Shown: in pieces, positions 21,123-29,957 of the stretch
How positions within the stretch are numbered: position 1 is the stretch's first letter
Layout of the letters: each line of letters begins with the position of its first letter
Assembly (NCBI RefSeq): GCF_011765465.1
Contig: NZ_CP050265.1
Location: forward strand, 3,140,425 to 3,204,424
DNA length: 64,000 nucleotides
Source: Erythrobacter sp.
Lineage (GTDB): Bacteria; Pseudomonadota; Alphaproteobacteria; Sphingomonadales; Sphingomonadaceae
Direction of reading: 5' to 3'
Program-made: the position numbers and the translations under genes
The notes under the pieces: model-generated
The model's input: the letters and a program-made list of their open reading frames with translations, nothing else
What the model was told of the DNA's origin: nothing
Database searches by the model: none

Positions 21123-22520
21123 ATGAAATATCGCGTGAACCTGCTGGCGGGCGGCCTCGCCGCGCTGGCGCTCGGCCTTGTCGCTGGGACGGGCGGGGCG
21201 GCCGCGCAGGAGCGCCCGGCGGAGAATCTCCTTCCCGAAGAGCCAGAGCAGGCAAGCGAAGCGGACGCGAGTTTCGACGAAGCCTTCCCGCGCATGATCT
21301 CCGACCCCGTGGTGCAGGGCGATCTCGAGCCGCCCGGCCCGCTGGTGCAGCCCTGGAGCATCGCCCATGCGGAAAAACTCGCCGTCTTCATCGAAGGGAT
21401 CGCCGCCGAGGGGCTCGACCCGCGCGACTATGATCTGCAGGCTCTCAGGACCGCGCTCGCTTCGGGCCCGTCGCAGGAGCTCGACGAAATAGCCTCGCGC
21501 AATTTCGTCTGGCTGGTCGAGGACCTGCGTGACGGGCGCACCCCGATGGAGGCGCGCAAGCAGTGGTTCGTGTTCGATCCCGACCGCGACCGCTACCGCA
21601 CCGGCGACCTGCTCGAAAAGGCGCTGGAGACGGGCGACATCGCGGGCACGCTCGAAAGCCTCAATCCGACCTATCCGGACTATGCCCGCCTGCGCGACGA
21701 ACTCGCCGCGACCCCGCAAGAGGACGCCGAACGCCGCAAGCTGATCCGTGCCAACATGGACCGCTGGCGCTGGCTGCCGCGCGATCTCGGCCAGCTTTAC
21801 CTCATCACCAATGTCCCCGAATACCAGCTTCGCCTGACGGTCGGGGACAAGGCGCTGAAGACCTACCGCACCATCGTCGGCAAGCCGGGCCGCACCGCGA
21901 CGCCGCAACTGGCCGAAATGGTCGAGGGCGTGGTGTTCAACCCGACCTGGACCGTGCCGCAGAGCATCGTAAAGGGCGAGGGGCTGGGCGCGCGCGTGCT
22001 GGCGAATCCCGCCTGGGCGCGGGCCAAGGGCTACAAGGCGACGAAGGGCGCGAACGGCTATATCTCGGTCGTGCAGCAGCCCGGGCCGACCAATTCGCTG
22101 GGTCGGGTGAAGCTGGAAATGCCGAACCCGCACGCGATCTTCTTCCACGACACGCCCTCGCGCCACCTCTTCGCGCAAGACGAGCGCGCGCTGTCGCACG
22201 GCTGCATCCGCACCGAGCGCGCGCTGGAGCTCGGTATGACGCTGGCGATCCTCGGCAAGGGCGCGACCCGCGACGAGGCGGTGGAGATCTCGACCTCGGG
22301 CGAATACACGAAGGTGGAGATCGACCGGAAGATCCCGGCCTACATCACCTATTTCACCTACGGCACGAACGTCGACGGCGAGATGACCGAGTTCGAGGAC
22401 ATCTACGGGCGCGACGCCCCGGTGCTGGCGAGCCTCGACCAGCCGCGCGTGCGCGACCGCAGCAATGTCATCGACGACGAGGTGATCGTGATCGAGAACG
22501 ACCCGAGGGACGAGGGCTAG
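21123..22520 (+). CDS. L,D-transpeptidase (YcbB/LdtD type)
   Basis: A 465-residue periplasmic enzyme that forms 3-3 crosslinks in peptidoglycan or similar bonds. A signal sequence (residues 1-30, cut after GAAAQ) is followed by a peptidoglycan-binding-like helical region. The YkuD catalytic domain then covers about residues 225-360, with HAIFFHDTPSRHLFA followed by the catalytic LSHGCIRTERAL motif (His and Cys). The size fits the large YcbB class with a substrate-capping subdomain. The ATG at 21123 is used; an in-frame upstream start at 21063 would overlap the promoter. The 3' end overlaps the convergent membrane gene by 4 nt. Confidence 0.9.
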   Translation: MKYRVNLLAGGLAALALGLVAGTGGAAAQERPAENLLPEEPEQASEADASFDEAFPRMISDPVVQGDLEPPGPLVQPWSIAHAEKLAVFIEGIAAEGLDPRDYDLQALRTALASGPSQELDEIASRNFVWLVEDLRDGRTPMEARKQWFVFDPDRDRYRTGDLLEKALETGDIAGTLESLNPTYPDYARLRDELAATPQEDAERRKLIRANMDRWRWLPRDLGQLYLITNVPEYQLRLTVGDKALKTYRTIVGKPGRTATPQLAEMVEGVVFNPTWTVPQSIVKGEGLGARVLANPAWARAKGYKATKGANGYISVVQQPGPTNSLGRVKLEMPNPHAIFFHDTPSRHLFAQDERALSHGCIRTERALELGMTLAILGKGATRDEAVEISTSGEYTKVEIDRKIPAYITYFTYGTNVDGEMTEFEDIYGRDAPVLASLDQPRVRDRSNVIDDEVIVIENDPRDEG

Positions 22521-23017
22521 TCGGGCAATTCGTCCAGCATCGCGATGACCTGCCGCCGGTAGAACCACGCCGCAGGCAGGACGAAGGAGTCCAGCACCAG
22601 CGCGTGTTCCCACAGCAGCGGCTCGCCCGAAACCCACGGCACGCTCCACATGAAGCGGCTCACCACGGCAGCTGCGCCCGCGCCGGTCGCCATGGAGATG
22701 GCGAGCCCTTTGGGCGTGCGGATACGCTCGCCCAGCAGCAACGCCACGGGCAAGCCGAAGATGACGAGATAGAAGGCGGTCACGAAGGCTCCTGCGATCG
22801 AACCGACCGCAACCGCGAAGCCTCCCACCACGAGGAAGGACAGCATTCCGTCCAGCGACAGCGAGAAAAACTCCCCGGCTGCCATGGCGGCAAGGAGATA
22901 GAACAGCATCAGGCAGGCCGTGCCGATCGCGCCCGCGATGATGCTCGTCGGGACGATGGCGGAGGCGGTCGCGGTCAGGCGGCTTACCGGTGCGCCGAAG
23001 CCCGCGCGGTAGCGCAT
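22517..23017 (-). CDS. small integral membrane protein, unknown function
   Basis: A 166-residue protein with four hydrophobic segments (near residues 20-45, 58-80, 82-100 and 108-128) and a soluble C-terminus ending RRQVIAMLDELPD. No catalytic motif or known family is recognised. It lies four nt downstream of the YkuD_2 gene on the same strand, so it is probably cotranscribed with it. It overlaps the 3' end of the other L,D-transpeptidase by 4 nt on the opposite strand. A cell-wall link is suggested only by these neighbours. Confidence 0.6.
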   Translation of the reverse strand: MRYRAGFGAPVSRLTATASAIVPTSIIAGAIGTACLMLFYLLAAMAAGEFFSLSLDGMLSFLVVGGFAVAVGSIAGAFVTAFYLVIFGLPVALLLGERIRTPKGLAISMATGAGAAAVVSRFMWSVPWVSGEPLLWEHALVLDSFVLPAAWFYRRQVIAMLDELPD

Positions 23018-23021
23018 TGCC

Positions 23022-23723
23022 TCAGAAAGCGCCGGTGACGTAGCGCTGGAGGTCGCTCGGCTGCGTCGGGCGCAGCGGTTCGAGGTTGGCGGAGCGGAGG
23101 CTCCCGTCCTCCTGCAGGCCGAGGCTGTCGGCGAACAGCAGGCGCCCGCCCGACAGGTTCATCAGCGCGATGCGGAACTGTTCCTCGCCCATGGCGAAGC
23201 AGCCGTTCGAGCGCCCGAGCCTGCCCCAGCGGTCGATATGCGAAGGTTCGGCATAGTCGGCGCGGTGCATCACGATGTAGCGGCGGAGCGCGTTGTCGTT
23301 CGTCTCGTCCAGCCCGCCGAGGCGAACGGAAGTGCCGTACTTGCCCTTGTACCATTCCCACGTGACATAGGCTCCGCGACTGGTCGCGTTCGAACCTTCG
23401 ACATTGGAATAGCGGTTGAGCACGCCGTCATGTTCGGGATCGGACCCCTGACCGTGGCTGACGTGGTAGGAATGGACTTCTTGGCGGTCGAGATTGACGA
23501 AATGGAACCGGCGCTCGGCCGAATGGACGCCGTAATCGGCGATGCCGACGATGTCGCGTTTCCAGATCGCATCGCCCGCGCGTTCGAGTTCGCGCCGGGC
23601 GATGGCGAAGAGCGCGCGGTCGCGCGCGGAGCCCTTGATCGGTTGGGCGGCGAGGCGGGCGGCGGGCGAGGCGAGCAGCGCCCCGCCGACCAGCGCGCCC
23701 TTGATGAGAGTGCGACGCTTCAT
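23022..23723 (-). CDS. murein L,D-transpeptidase catalytic-domain (YkuD_2) protein
   Basis: A 233-residue exported protein. The N-terminus MKRRTLIKGALVGGALLASP is a twin-arginine-like signal. The mature part matches the short YkuD_2 family (L,D-transpeptidase-like): YHVSHGQGSDPEHDG, the conserved WYKGKYGTSVRL segment, YIVMHRADYAE, and the catalytic RSNGCFAM with cysteine near residue 175. It is distinct in fold group from the YcbB-type enzyme 500 nt away. The role is likely peptidoglycan remodelling in the periplasm. It starts at ATG 23723 and leads a two-gene unit. Confidence 0.88.
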   Translation of the reverse strand: MKRRTLIKGALVGGALLASPAARLAAQPIKGSARDRALFAIARRELERAGDAIWKRDIVGIADYGVHSAERRFHFVNLDRQEVHSYHVSHGQGSDPEHDGVLNRYSNVEGSNATSRGAYVTWEWYKGKYGTSVRLGGLDETNDNALRRYIVMHRADYAEPSHIDRWGRLGRSNGCFAMGEEQFRIALMNLSGGRLLFADSLGLQEDGSLRSANLEPLRPTQPSDLQRYVTGAF

Positions 23724-23805
23724 ATCCTCGCAACATATAGCGCGAAGCTTGCCCGGATGTGAGCATTTAATTGCGGTTCGCCGCAGATAGGGGGCATTCC
23801 GTAGG

Positions 23806-24738
23806 TCAGTGGCTCCGTTTCATCGACGGGGCGCGGGCGCGGCGCGCGTTCTCGTCGGCCATGGCGAGCATCGAGCGGGCGTGGCGGCGGGCGACTTCGC
23901 GCTGGTCCTCGCCATAGCCGCCGCCGAGCGCCGAGGCGACCGGAAGGCCGCGTGCCCTAGCTTGCGACACCACGAAACGGTCGCGCCGTTCGAGCCCCGT
24001 ATCGGTCAGCGCGAGCCGCCCGAGCTTGTCGTCGACATGGGGATCGACGCCCGCCTGGTAGAGCACGAGGTCGGGCGCGAATTCGTCCATGATGCGCGGC
24101 AGGTGCGCTTCGAGCGCCTCCATGTAACCATCGTCGTCCAGCCCGTCGGGCAGCGGCACGTCGCAGTTCGAGCGGGCCTTGCGCACCGGGAAGTTCTTCT
24201 CGGCATGAAGCGAAAGGGTGAAGATGTCGTCGCGCAGCGCGGTGAGGCTCGCGGTGCCGTCGCCCTGGTGGACGTCGAGATCGACGATCAGGATGCGGCG
24301 CGCGCTGCCTTCCGCGATCAGGCGATTGGAGGCGACCGCGAGGTCATTGAACACGCAATAGCCCGCGCCCGTATTCGCCAGCGCATGGTGGCTCCCCGCC
24401 GCGCTGTTGGCGGCGTAGCCGTGGGTCATGGCGAGGTGCGCTGCGAGCCATGTCCCGCCATTGGTGTGCCGGACCCGGTCGCGGATCCGCTCGGTCACGG
24501 GAAAGCCGATGCGCCGTTCCTTCTCTCGGGGCACGGAGACGGTGAAGACTTCCTCGACATAGTGCGGGTCGTGCACCGCCTCGAGCCATTCGCGGGGGGC
24601 GGGATCAGGGGCGTGCTCGGTGATGGGGGCGCCGCTCGCGCGCAGTTCCTCCATCACGAGGTAATACTTGTCGAACTTGAACGTCCCGCGTTCGGGACGC
24701 GGAGCCATGTAATCGGCGTGATGGACGACGTGCAGCAT
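23806..24738 (-). CDS. histone-deacetylase-like amidohydrolase
   Basis: A 310-residue zinc amidohydrolase of the HDAC/acetoin-utilisation/acetylpolyamine group, expected to remove acyl groups from lysine or polyamine amines. The active-site blocks are present: [20 protein letters not shown] (His pair), [15 protein letters not shown] (zinc Asp and His), and [15 protein letters not shown] (zinc Asp). The substrate cannot be told. The ATG at 24738 gives the usual family start; an in-frame TTG at 24765, which overlaps the previous stop, is possible. It is the last gene of the ispG operon by spacing and orientation. Confidence 0.88.
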   Translation of the reverse strand: MLHVVHHADYMAPRPERGTFKFDKYYLVMEELRASGAPITEHAPDPAPREWLEAVHDPHYVEEVFTVSVPREKERRIGFPVTERIRDRVRHTNGGTWLAAHLAMTHGYAANSAAGSHHALANTGAGYCVFNDLAVASNRLIAEGSARRILIVDLDVHQGDGTASLTALRDDIFTLSLHAEKNFPVRKARSNCDVPLPDGLDDDGYMEALEAHLPRIMDEFAPDLVLYQAGVDPHVDDKLGRLALTDTGLERRDRFVVSQARARGLPVASALGGGYGEDQREVARRHARSMLAMADENARRARAPSMKRSH

Positions 24739-24761
24739 TGGACTGGGAGCATCAACCCGGA

Positions 24762-25256
24762 TCAAACGGGCGCGCCGGCCAGCCGTTCCAGTTCGGCGAA
24801 GATCTCTGCCTCGCTGCGGCTCGCGGCGTTGCGCCAGGTGGTCGCGGTGTCCGGGTTCACAAGCGTTCCGTCCGCCGTCAGGACCAGCAGGTTGGGCGTC
24901 CCAGGCAATTCTTCGAGGCCGAAGCTTCGTGCGATGGCAAGGTTATGCCCGTCGCCGGTCTGCGGCATTCCGATATTGACGAAGACCAGTTCATATTCAC
25001 GCTCTACCAACTCCGCGATGCGCGGGCTTTCGAGCCACCCGGCGAGCGCGCGGCTGTCGTGGCACCAGTTCGCGCCCATGACCAGCAGCACGCGCTTGCC
25101 CGACATGGCTGCGCTGGCGAGCGCGGCGTGGACATCGCCCATCGCGTTGTCGGAGACGGCATAGGAGCGCGCTTCGGGATAGGTCGGCGCTGCCGGAACG
25201 CTTGCACAGGCGGCAAGCGCGAGGGCCGCGAAAAGCGCAACAGGGAGGCGGATCAC
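24762..25256 (-). CDS. thioredoxin-like lipoprotein with CxxS motif
   Basis: A 164-residue protein. A lipoprotein signal (LALAACAS, cysteine near residue 17) precedes a thioredoxin fold. The redox centre reads [13 protein letters not shown], so the second cysteine of CxxC is replaced by Ser, a monothiol arrangement. A cis-proline-like segment [10 protein letters not shown] follows. Such proteins could act in periplasmic thiol exchange rather than disulfide formation. It starts at GTG 25256, which overlaps the stop of the preceding small gene (GTGA), giving translational coupling. Confidence 0.82.
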   Translation of the reverse strand: MIRLPVALFAALALAACASVPAAPTYPEARSYAVSDNAMGDVHAALASAAMSGKRVLLVMGANWCHDSRALAGWLESPRIAELVEREYELVFVNIGMPQTGDGHNLAIARSFGLEELPGTPNLLVLTADGTLVNPDTATTWRNAASRSEAEIFAELERLAGAPV

Positions 25257-25456
25257 CCGCGCTGGTCCTCGAGTCTCAATTGTCCGATGCGCAGCACCTC
25301 GACCTTGGCATCGCGGATGCGCAGGCGGTTCACCGCCAGCCGCGCGACGGCGACGGTTCCGATGGCGACCGCACCCACGGCGACCGCGCCGACCGCAAAA
25401 GCGCCCAGCGCAGCGCCGATCGCGCGCGTCCGGGAAAGGGCGGGGCCGCGCGCCAC
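25253..25456 (-). CDS. small repeat protein in the ispG operon
   Basis: A 67-residue protein starting at GTG 25456, one nt after the ispG stop. Residues about 12-60 are a periodic five-residue repeat (GAVAVGAVAIGTVAVARLAV then NRLRIRDAKVEVLRIGQLRLED), in which Ala/Gly/Val units grade into Arg/Leu units. The period resembles short beta-helix or pentapeptide-like repeat proteins, but I cannot name a family. The tight junctions on both sides (1 nt before, 4-nt overlap after) argue that it is a real translated gene. Confidence 0.6.
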   Translation of the reverse strand: MARGPALSRTRAIGAALGAFAVGAVAVGAVAIGTVAVARLAVNRLRIRDAKVEVLRIGQLRLEDQRG

Positions 25457-25457
25457 G

Positions 25458-26609
25458 CTACTCGGCGGCTTCCGGCGTTTGCTCGGCCGCGTGCGGGTCG
25501 AAGGCGACGGCCTCGCCCGCTTCGATCGCGGCGGCCTTTTCCTCCACGAGGCGCACGATATGGTCGAGCATATCCTCGTCGTCGATCGCGTGCGCCTTGA
25601 CGCCGGAGAGGTAGACCATGTGCTTGCCATTGCCGCCGCCGGTTAGGCCGATATCGGTTTCGCGCGCTTCGCCGGGTCCGTTGACGACGCAGCCGAGCAC
25701 CGAAAGGCTCATCGGCGTCTTGATATGTTCGAGCCGCTTTTCGAGCGTCTCGACCGTGCGGATCACGTCGAAGCCCTGGCGCGAGCAGGACGGGCAGGAG
25801 ACGACGCGCACGCCGCGGGTGCGCAGGCCGAGGGCCTTGAGCATCTCGTAGCCGACCTTGACCTCTTCCTCGGGCTCGGCAGAAAGCGAGACGCGGATCG
25901 TATCGCCGATGCCCGCCCACAGCAGCGAGCCGATGCCGATCGAGGATTTCACCGTCCCGCCGATCAGCCCGCCCGCCTCGGTGATGCCGAGATGCAGCGG
26001 GCAATCGACCGTCTCGGCCAGCCCGTGATAGGCCGCGACCGCGAGGAAGACGTCGGAGGCCTTCACCGCGACCTTGAATTCGTGGAAGTCGTGGTCCTGC
26101 AGCAGCTTGATGTGGTCCAATGCGCTTTCGATCAGCGCCTCGGGGCAGGGCTCACCGTATTTTTCGAGCAGGTCCTTCTCGAGCGATCCCGCGTTCACCC
26201 CGATGCGGATCGCGCAGCCGTTCGCCTTGGCCGCGCGGACCACTTCGGCGACGCGGTCGGCCGAGCCGATATTTCCGGGATTGATACGCAGACAGGCCGC
26301 GCCCGCATCGGCGGCTTCCAATGCGCGCTTGTAGTGGAAATGGATGTCGGCAACGACCGGGATATGCGCCGCGCGGGTGATCTGGCGGAAGGCGCGGGTC
26401 GATTCCTCGGTCGGGCAGGAGACGCGGATGATGTCGCAGCCGACATCCTCGCAGCGGCGGATCTGGTCGATCGTCGCCTTCACGTCCTCGGTCGGGGTGT
26501 TGGTCATGGTCTGCACCGTGATCGGCGCATCGCCGCCCACGGGCACGTTGCCCACCATGATCTGCCGGCATTCACGCCGCTCGATATCGCGCCAGGGTCT
26601 CACAGACAT
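25458..26609 (-). CDS. ispG: 4-hydroxy-3-methylbut-2-en-1-yl diphosphate synthase (GcpE)
   Basis: A 383-residue iron-sulfur enzyme of the MEP isoprenoid pathway. The N-terminal TIM barrel contains [35 protein letters not shown] and RINPGNIGS. The C-terminal cluster domain has [11 protein letters not shown] and [11 protein letters not shown], supplying the three cysteines of the [4Fe-4S] cluster. The ATG at 26609 is chosen over the frame's extension to 26699, which would read into a large palindrome. It heads a four-gene unit with the small repeat protein, the thioredoxin-like lipoprotein and the HDAC-like gene. Confidence 0.96.
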   Translation of the reverse strand: MSVRPWRDIERRECRQIMVGNVPVGGDAPITVQTMTNTPTEDVKATIDQIRRCEDVGCDIIRVSCPTEESTRAFRQITRAAHIPVVADIHFHYKRALEAADAGAACLRINPGNIGSADRVAEVVRAAKANGCAIRIGVNAGSLEKDLLEKYGEPCPEALIESALDHIKLLQDHDFHEFKVAVKASDVFLAVAAYHGLAETVDCPLHLGITEAGGLIGGTVKSSIGIGSLLWAGIGDTIRVSLSAEPEEEVKVGYEMLKALGLRTRGVRVVSCPSCSRQGFDVIRTVETLEKRLEHIKTPMSLSVLGCVVNGPGEARETDIGLTGGGNGKHMVYLSGVKAHAIDDEDMLDHIVRLVEEKAAAIEAGEAVAFDPHAAEQTPEAAE

Positions 26610-26665
26610 GGCCGTAGATATAATCACGCGAGCGTTTCGGGGCAATGACATCTCTATTGGTGTCA

Positions 26666-26748
26666 GACCTCCCGCCCCGCCTCCCCACCAGGCCACCATA
26701 GCCTGATGGTATTATTGGTGGCCGGGTGGGGAGGCGGGGCGGGAGGTC
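26666..26748. repeat. 83-nt long hairpin upstream of ispG
   Basis: Outer arms 26666-26689 and 26725-26748 are perfect reverse complements (24 bp). After one mismatch (26690/26724), inner arms 26691-26698 and 26716-26723 add 8 bp. The loop is 17 nt. The left arm is pyrimidine-rich (starting GACCTCCCGCC) and the right arm purine-rich. It starts 57 nt upstream of the ispG ATG, in the gap between two divergent genes. A hairpin of the same style lies at 56668-56745. Confidence 0.9.
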
Positions 26749-26750
26749 AG

Positions 26751-26820
26751 CGTCGCGCGATAGCGCGACCGAACCGAAGACTCCGGGGGCGGGGGGTAAG
26801 CGTCGCGCGAGAGCGCGACC
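26751..26820. repeat. two-copy direct repeat of a GTCGCGC hairpin, 50-nt period
   Basis: AGCGTCGCGCGA(T/G)AGCGCGACCG occurs at about 26750-26771 and again at 26800-26821, exactly 50 nt apart. Each copy folds as GTCGCGC, a 4-nt loop (GATA or GAGA), and GCGCGAC. It directly follows the long hairpin and precedes the esterase gene. It has the look of a REP-type element, but no other copies are visible in this window. Confidence 0.7.
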
Positions 26821-26891
26821 GCCATCAAGAACTCATCCGCTTGACACCCGGCCCGCCGCGCGCTTGCCTTCCCGCGAAAGGGAGAGACACC

Positions 26892-27830
26892 ATGCTTCAG
26901 GGATCGACGACCGAATTGCGCAGCGAGCGCGCCAGCCTGCTGATGCGGGCGGTGGTGTGGCTGATGAAACGGCGAAAGCCCGTCTTCCCGCACAGCCCCG
27001 AAGGCTTCCGCGAAAAGCTCGCCCAGCGCGAGCCACCGCAGGACGCGCCGATGCCGGCGAAGTTCGAAAAGCGTTTCATCGTCGAGCGGCGCACCGTCGA
27101 GGGGCAGGAGGTCGTCACGCTCCACCCGAAATCCGGCCCCGGCGAATGGCATATGCTCTATTTCCACGGCGGCGGCTTCGTCCTGCCGATGTTCGACGTG
27201 CACTGGCCGCTCGCCGCGAAGCTGGTCGAGACCTGCGGCCTGTCGATCACACTGCCGCTCTATAATGTCGTCCCCGAAAGCCCGGCGAGCGTGCAGGACG
27301 CGCTCGCCGATGCCTGTTTCGCGCAGCTTGCCGAGGTCCACGACCCGGCGAAGGTCGTGCTCTGCGGCGACAGCGCGGGCGGGCACATGGCGCTCACCCT
27401 CGCGCTGCGGCTGGCGCGTGCTGGGGGCAAGCAGCCCGGCAGGCTCGCGCTGTTCGCGCCGTGGCTCGACCTCACCATGCGCGACGAGGCGATGCGCGCG
27501 GTCGAGCCGCATGACGCGATGCTCAAGATCGGTACGCTGCGCGCGACGGGCGCAATCTATGCAGGCGAGCGCGACCCGGCGAGCCCGGAATGCAGCCCGC
27601 TCCACACGTCGAAGGAAGACCTCGCCCAGCTTCCGCCGACCCGCATCTGGACTGGGCGGCACGACCTGTTCATCGTCGATTCGCGCACTTTCGCGAGCAA
27701 GCTGCGCGATGCAGGGGTGGATGCGAAGCTCTACGAATACGAGGCGGCGCCGCACGTCTTCATGGCGATCACGCCGACGCGTGAGGCGAAGGACGTCTTC
27801 GCGCTGATGAAGGACTTCCTGCGCGGCTAG
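26892..27830 (+). CDS. HSL-family alpha/beta hydrolase (esterase)
   Basis: A 312-residue esterase or lipase of the hormone-sensitive-lipase family. The oxyanion-hole motif YFHGGGFVL lies near residue 90, the nucleophile elbow LCGDSAGGHMAL near residue 158, the acid in IWTGRHDLFIVDS, and the catalytic histidine in YEAAPHVFM. The natural substrate is unknown. GGGAGAGACACC precedes the ATG at 26892 and is a good ribosome site; an earlier in-frame start would run through the repeats. The 3' end overlaps the convergent SDR by 4 nt. Confidence 0.88.
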   Translation: MLQGSTTELRSERASLLMRAVVWLMKRRKPVFPHSPEGFREKLAQREPPQDAPMPAKFEKRFIVERRTVEGQEVVTLHPKSGPGEWHMLYFHGGGFVLPMFDVHWPLAAKLVETCGLSITLPLYNVVPESPASVQDALADACFAQLAEVHDPAKVVLCGDSAGGHMALTLALRLARAGGKQPGRLALFAPWLDLTMRDEAMRAVEPHDAMLKIGTLRATGAIYAGERDPASPECSPLHTSKEDLAQLPPTRIWTGRHDLFIVDSRTFASKLRDAGVDAKLYEYEAAPHVFMAITPTREAKDVFALMKDFLRG

Positions 27831-28774
27831 ACCGGGTAGCTCACGCCCGTCATCCGCTCGCTCATCTCCCACAGCCGCGCGGCGCTTTCACCGTCGAGCG
27901 CATAGGAGCGCACGCCGCGATCCTCGGCCTCGTCGTCGACCGGGGCCACGCCGCAGTCCTCGCAATAGACCCCGCCGCGGCCCGCCACCTCTTCGCTGGT
28001 CGCCGCCCACACGCTCGTCGCAGCGCCCTGCGGAATGGTCTTCCACTGGAAGTTCGCATCGCTCGCCTGCACCCGCTCCATCAGCGCCTTGGCCATTTCC
28101 GGCGTGAGGTGGCGGCCGAGATTGGTGTCGATCCCGCCCGGGTGGACGGCGTAGGAGTGGATGCCCTGCCCGGCGTAGCGTTTCTCCAGCTCCACGGTGA
28201 AGAGCACGTTCGCGGTCTTGGACTGGCCGTAGCTTGCCCAGGGATTGTAGTCGCGCCGCTCGAAATGCGGGTCGTCGAGGTCGACGCCGCCCATGTGGTG
28301 CGCGCGGCTGGAGAGGTTGACGATCCGCTTCGCCTCGCCCGCCATGACGAGCGGCATCAGCCCCGCGGTAAGCGCGAAATGGCCGAGATGGTTGGTCCCG
28401 AACTGGCGCTCGAACCCGTCCTTGGTGTGCTCGAAGGGGGTCGCCATGACCCCGGCATTGTTGATGAGGAAGTCGATCTTTTCCAGCCGCCCGCGCGCTT
28501 CCTCGGTGCAGGCGGCGAGGCTCGCTAGGTCGCCGAGGTCGCAGATGATCGTCTCGACGGTTTCGCTGCCCGTCTCGGAACGGATCGCCTTGGCGGCTTC
28601 GTCCAGCTTCACCTGGTCCCGCCCGGCCAGCACCAGGTGCGCGCCTTTTGCCGCGAGCGCGCGGCCCGTCTCCTGCCCGAGCCCCGAATTGCCGCCCGTC
28701 ACGAAGGCGGTGAGGCCGGAAAGGTCCTTGCCCTCCAGAACCTCGTCGGTGGTCGTCTGCTTGCCGTAAGCCAT
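27827..28774 (-). CDS. short-chain dehydrogenase (retinol dehydrogenase-like)
   Basis: A 315-residue SDR oxidoreductase. The cofactor motif is FVTGGNSGLGQETG near residue 26, then LINNAGVM, the Ser of VNLSSRAHHM, and the catalytic YGQSK. The length and the long C-terminal region resemble WWOX/retinol-dehydrogenase-like SDRs. The C-terminal part has an odd cysteine pair (VYCEDCGVA) that could bind a metal or lie in a loop. The Arg in LAGRD suggests a preference for NADP(H). It is divergent from the isoaspartyl peptidase gene 61 nt away. Confidence 0.88.
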   Translation of the reverse strand: MAYGKQTTTDEVLEGKDLSGLTAFVTGGNSGLGQETGRALAAKGAHLVLAGRDQVKLDEAAKAIRSETGSETVETIICDLGDLASLAACTEEARGRLEKIDFLINNAGVMATPFEHTKDGFERQFGTNHLGHFALTAGLMPLVMAGEAKRIVNLSSRAHHMGGVDLDDPHFERRDYNPWASYGQSKTANVLFTVELEKRYAGQGIHSYAVHPGGIDTNLGRHLTPEMAKALMERVQASDANFQWKTIPQGAATSVWAATSEEVAGRGGVYCEDCGVAPVDDEAEDRGVRSYALDGESAARLWEMSERMTGVSYPV

Positions 28775-28834
28775 CGCGCTCTCTCCCTTTATCGCCTTGG
28801 CGTGATGCCCGCTTTCGGGCTAGGCGTTCAACTC

Positions 28835-29953
28835 ATGAAAAAGGCCATGCTTGCAGCGCTCGCCGCGCTTTTCGCCCTGACCGCCCCTTCCGCTGCCGAG
28901 GAGGCCGCAATGCCCGCCGACCAGCCGAAATGGTCGATCGCGATCCACGGCGGGGCGGGGACGCTCGATCCGGACCGGATGACGCCCGAACGCCGCGCCG
29001 CCTATGAAGCCGCGCTGCAGGAAGCGCTCGATGCCGGGGCGAAGGTGCTTGCCAGTGGCGGCAGCGCGATGGAGGCGGTGAAGGCCGCGATCATTCCGAT
29101 GGAGAATTCGCCGCTGTTCAATGCGGGCAAGGGCGCGGTGTTCACGTGGGAGGGCCGCAACGAACTCGACGCCTCGATCATGGACGGGCGCGATCGCAGC
29201 GCCGGCGCGGTGACGGGGGTTACGACCATAAAGAACCCGATCCTGCTCGCCGACGCGGTCCGCACCGAAAGCGAACACGTCTTCCTGATGGGCGAGGGGG
29301 CGGAACAATTTGCGGCGACGCAGGGGATCGAGACCGCGCCGCCCGAATATTTCGCGACCGAGGCGCGGCGCGAGGCGCTCGAGCGGATGAAGGCCGAGGC
29401 TCTGTCCGCGCTTGACGTGGATACCAAGTTCGGGACCGTGGGCGCAGTGGCGCTCGACATGGAGGGCAACCTCGCCGCGGGCACCTCGACCGGGGGCATG
29501 ACGGGAAAGCGCTGGGGCCGGATCGGCGATGCGCCGGTGATCGGCGCGGGGACCTATGCGGACAATCGGAGCTGCGCGGTGTCGGCGACGGGGTGGGGCG
29601 AGTATTTCATCCGGGTCGGGGTGGCGCAGGAGATCTGCACGCGACTGCGTATCTCGTCCGTAGAAGGAAAGCCGGACCGAGGCTGGAGCGTTCATTATCC
29701 CGGTGTCGAAAACTGGACAACTGACGACTACGCCGAGTTCGACGCGCAGATGACTGCCGATGCCGTCATGGCCGAGGTCAAGCAACTCGGCGGCGATGGC
29801 GGGGTGATCCTCGTGACGCCTGAGGGCCACGCGCTGTTCAGCTTCAACACCACCGGCATGTATCGCGGCCGCGCCGACAGCAGCGGGATGCGCGAGGTCG
29901 CGATCTTCGGCGGCGACGTGGAGGCGGGCGCGTCGAACACGCCGGATCACTGA
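28835..29953 (+). CDS. isoaspartyl peptidase / plant-type L-asparaginase, exported
   Basis: A 372-residue Ntn-hydrolase with a signal peptide (MKKAMLAALAALFALTAPSA). The family pattern is clear: AIHGGAGTLDP at the N-terminus, LFNAGKGAVF, and the self-cleavage site KFGTVGAVALD with the nucleophile Thr near residue 201. GTSTGGMTGKRWGRIGDAPVIGAG then follows. It hydrolyses isoaspartyl dipeptides and asparagine. Residues about 272-302 form an insertion relative to typical members, encoded by codons less GC-biased than the flanks. The start is ATG 28835. Confidence 0.93.
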   Translation: MKKAMLAALAALFALTAPSAAEEAAMPADQPKWSIAIHGGAGTLDPDRMTPERRAAYEAALQEALDAGAKVLASGGSAMEAVKAAIIPMENSPLFNAGKGAVFTWEGRNELDASIMDGRDRSAGAVTGVTTIKNPILLADAVRTESEHVFLMGEGAEQFAATQGIETAPPEYFATEARREALERMKAEALSALDVDTKFGTVGAVALDMEGNLAAGTSTGGMTGKRWGRIGDAPVIGAGTYADNRSCAVSATGWGEYFIRVGVAQEICTRLRISSVEGKPDRGWSVHYPGVENWTTDDYAEFDAQMTADAVMAEVKQLGGDGGVILVTPEGHALFSFNTTGMYRGRADSSGMREVAIFGGDVEAGASNTPDH

Positions 29954-29957
29954 GGCG

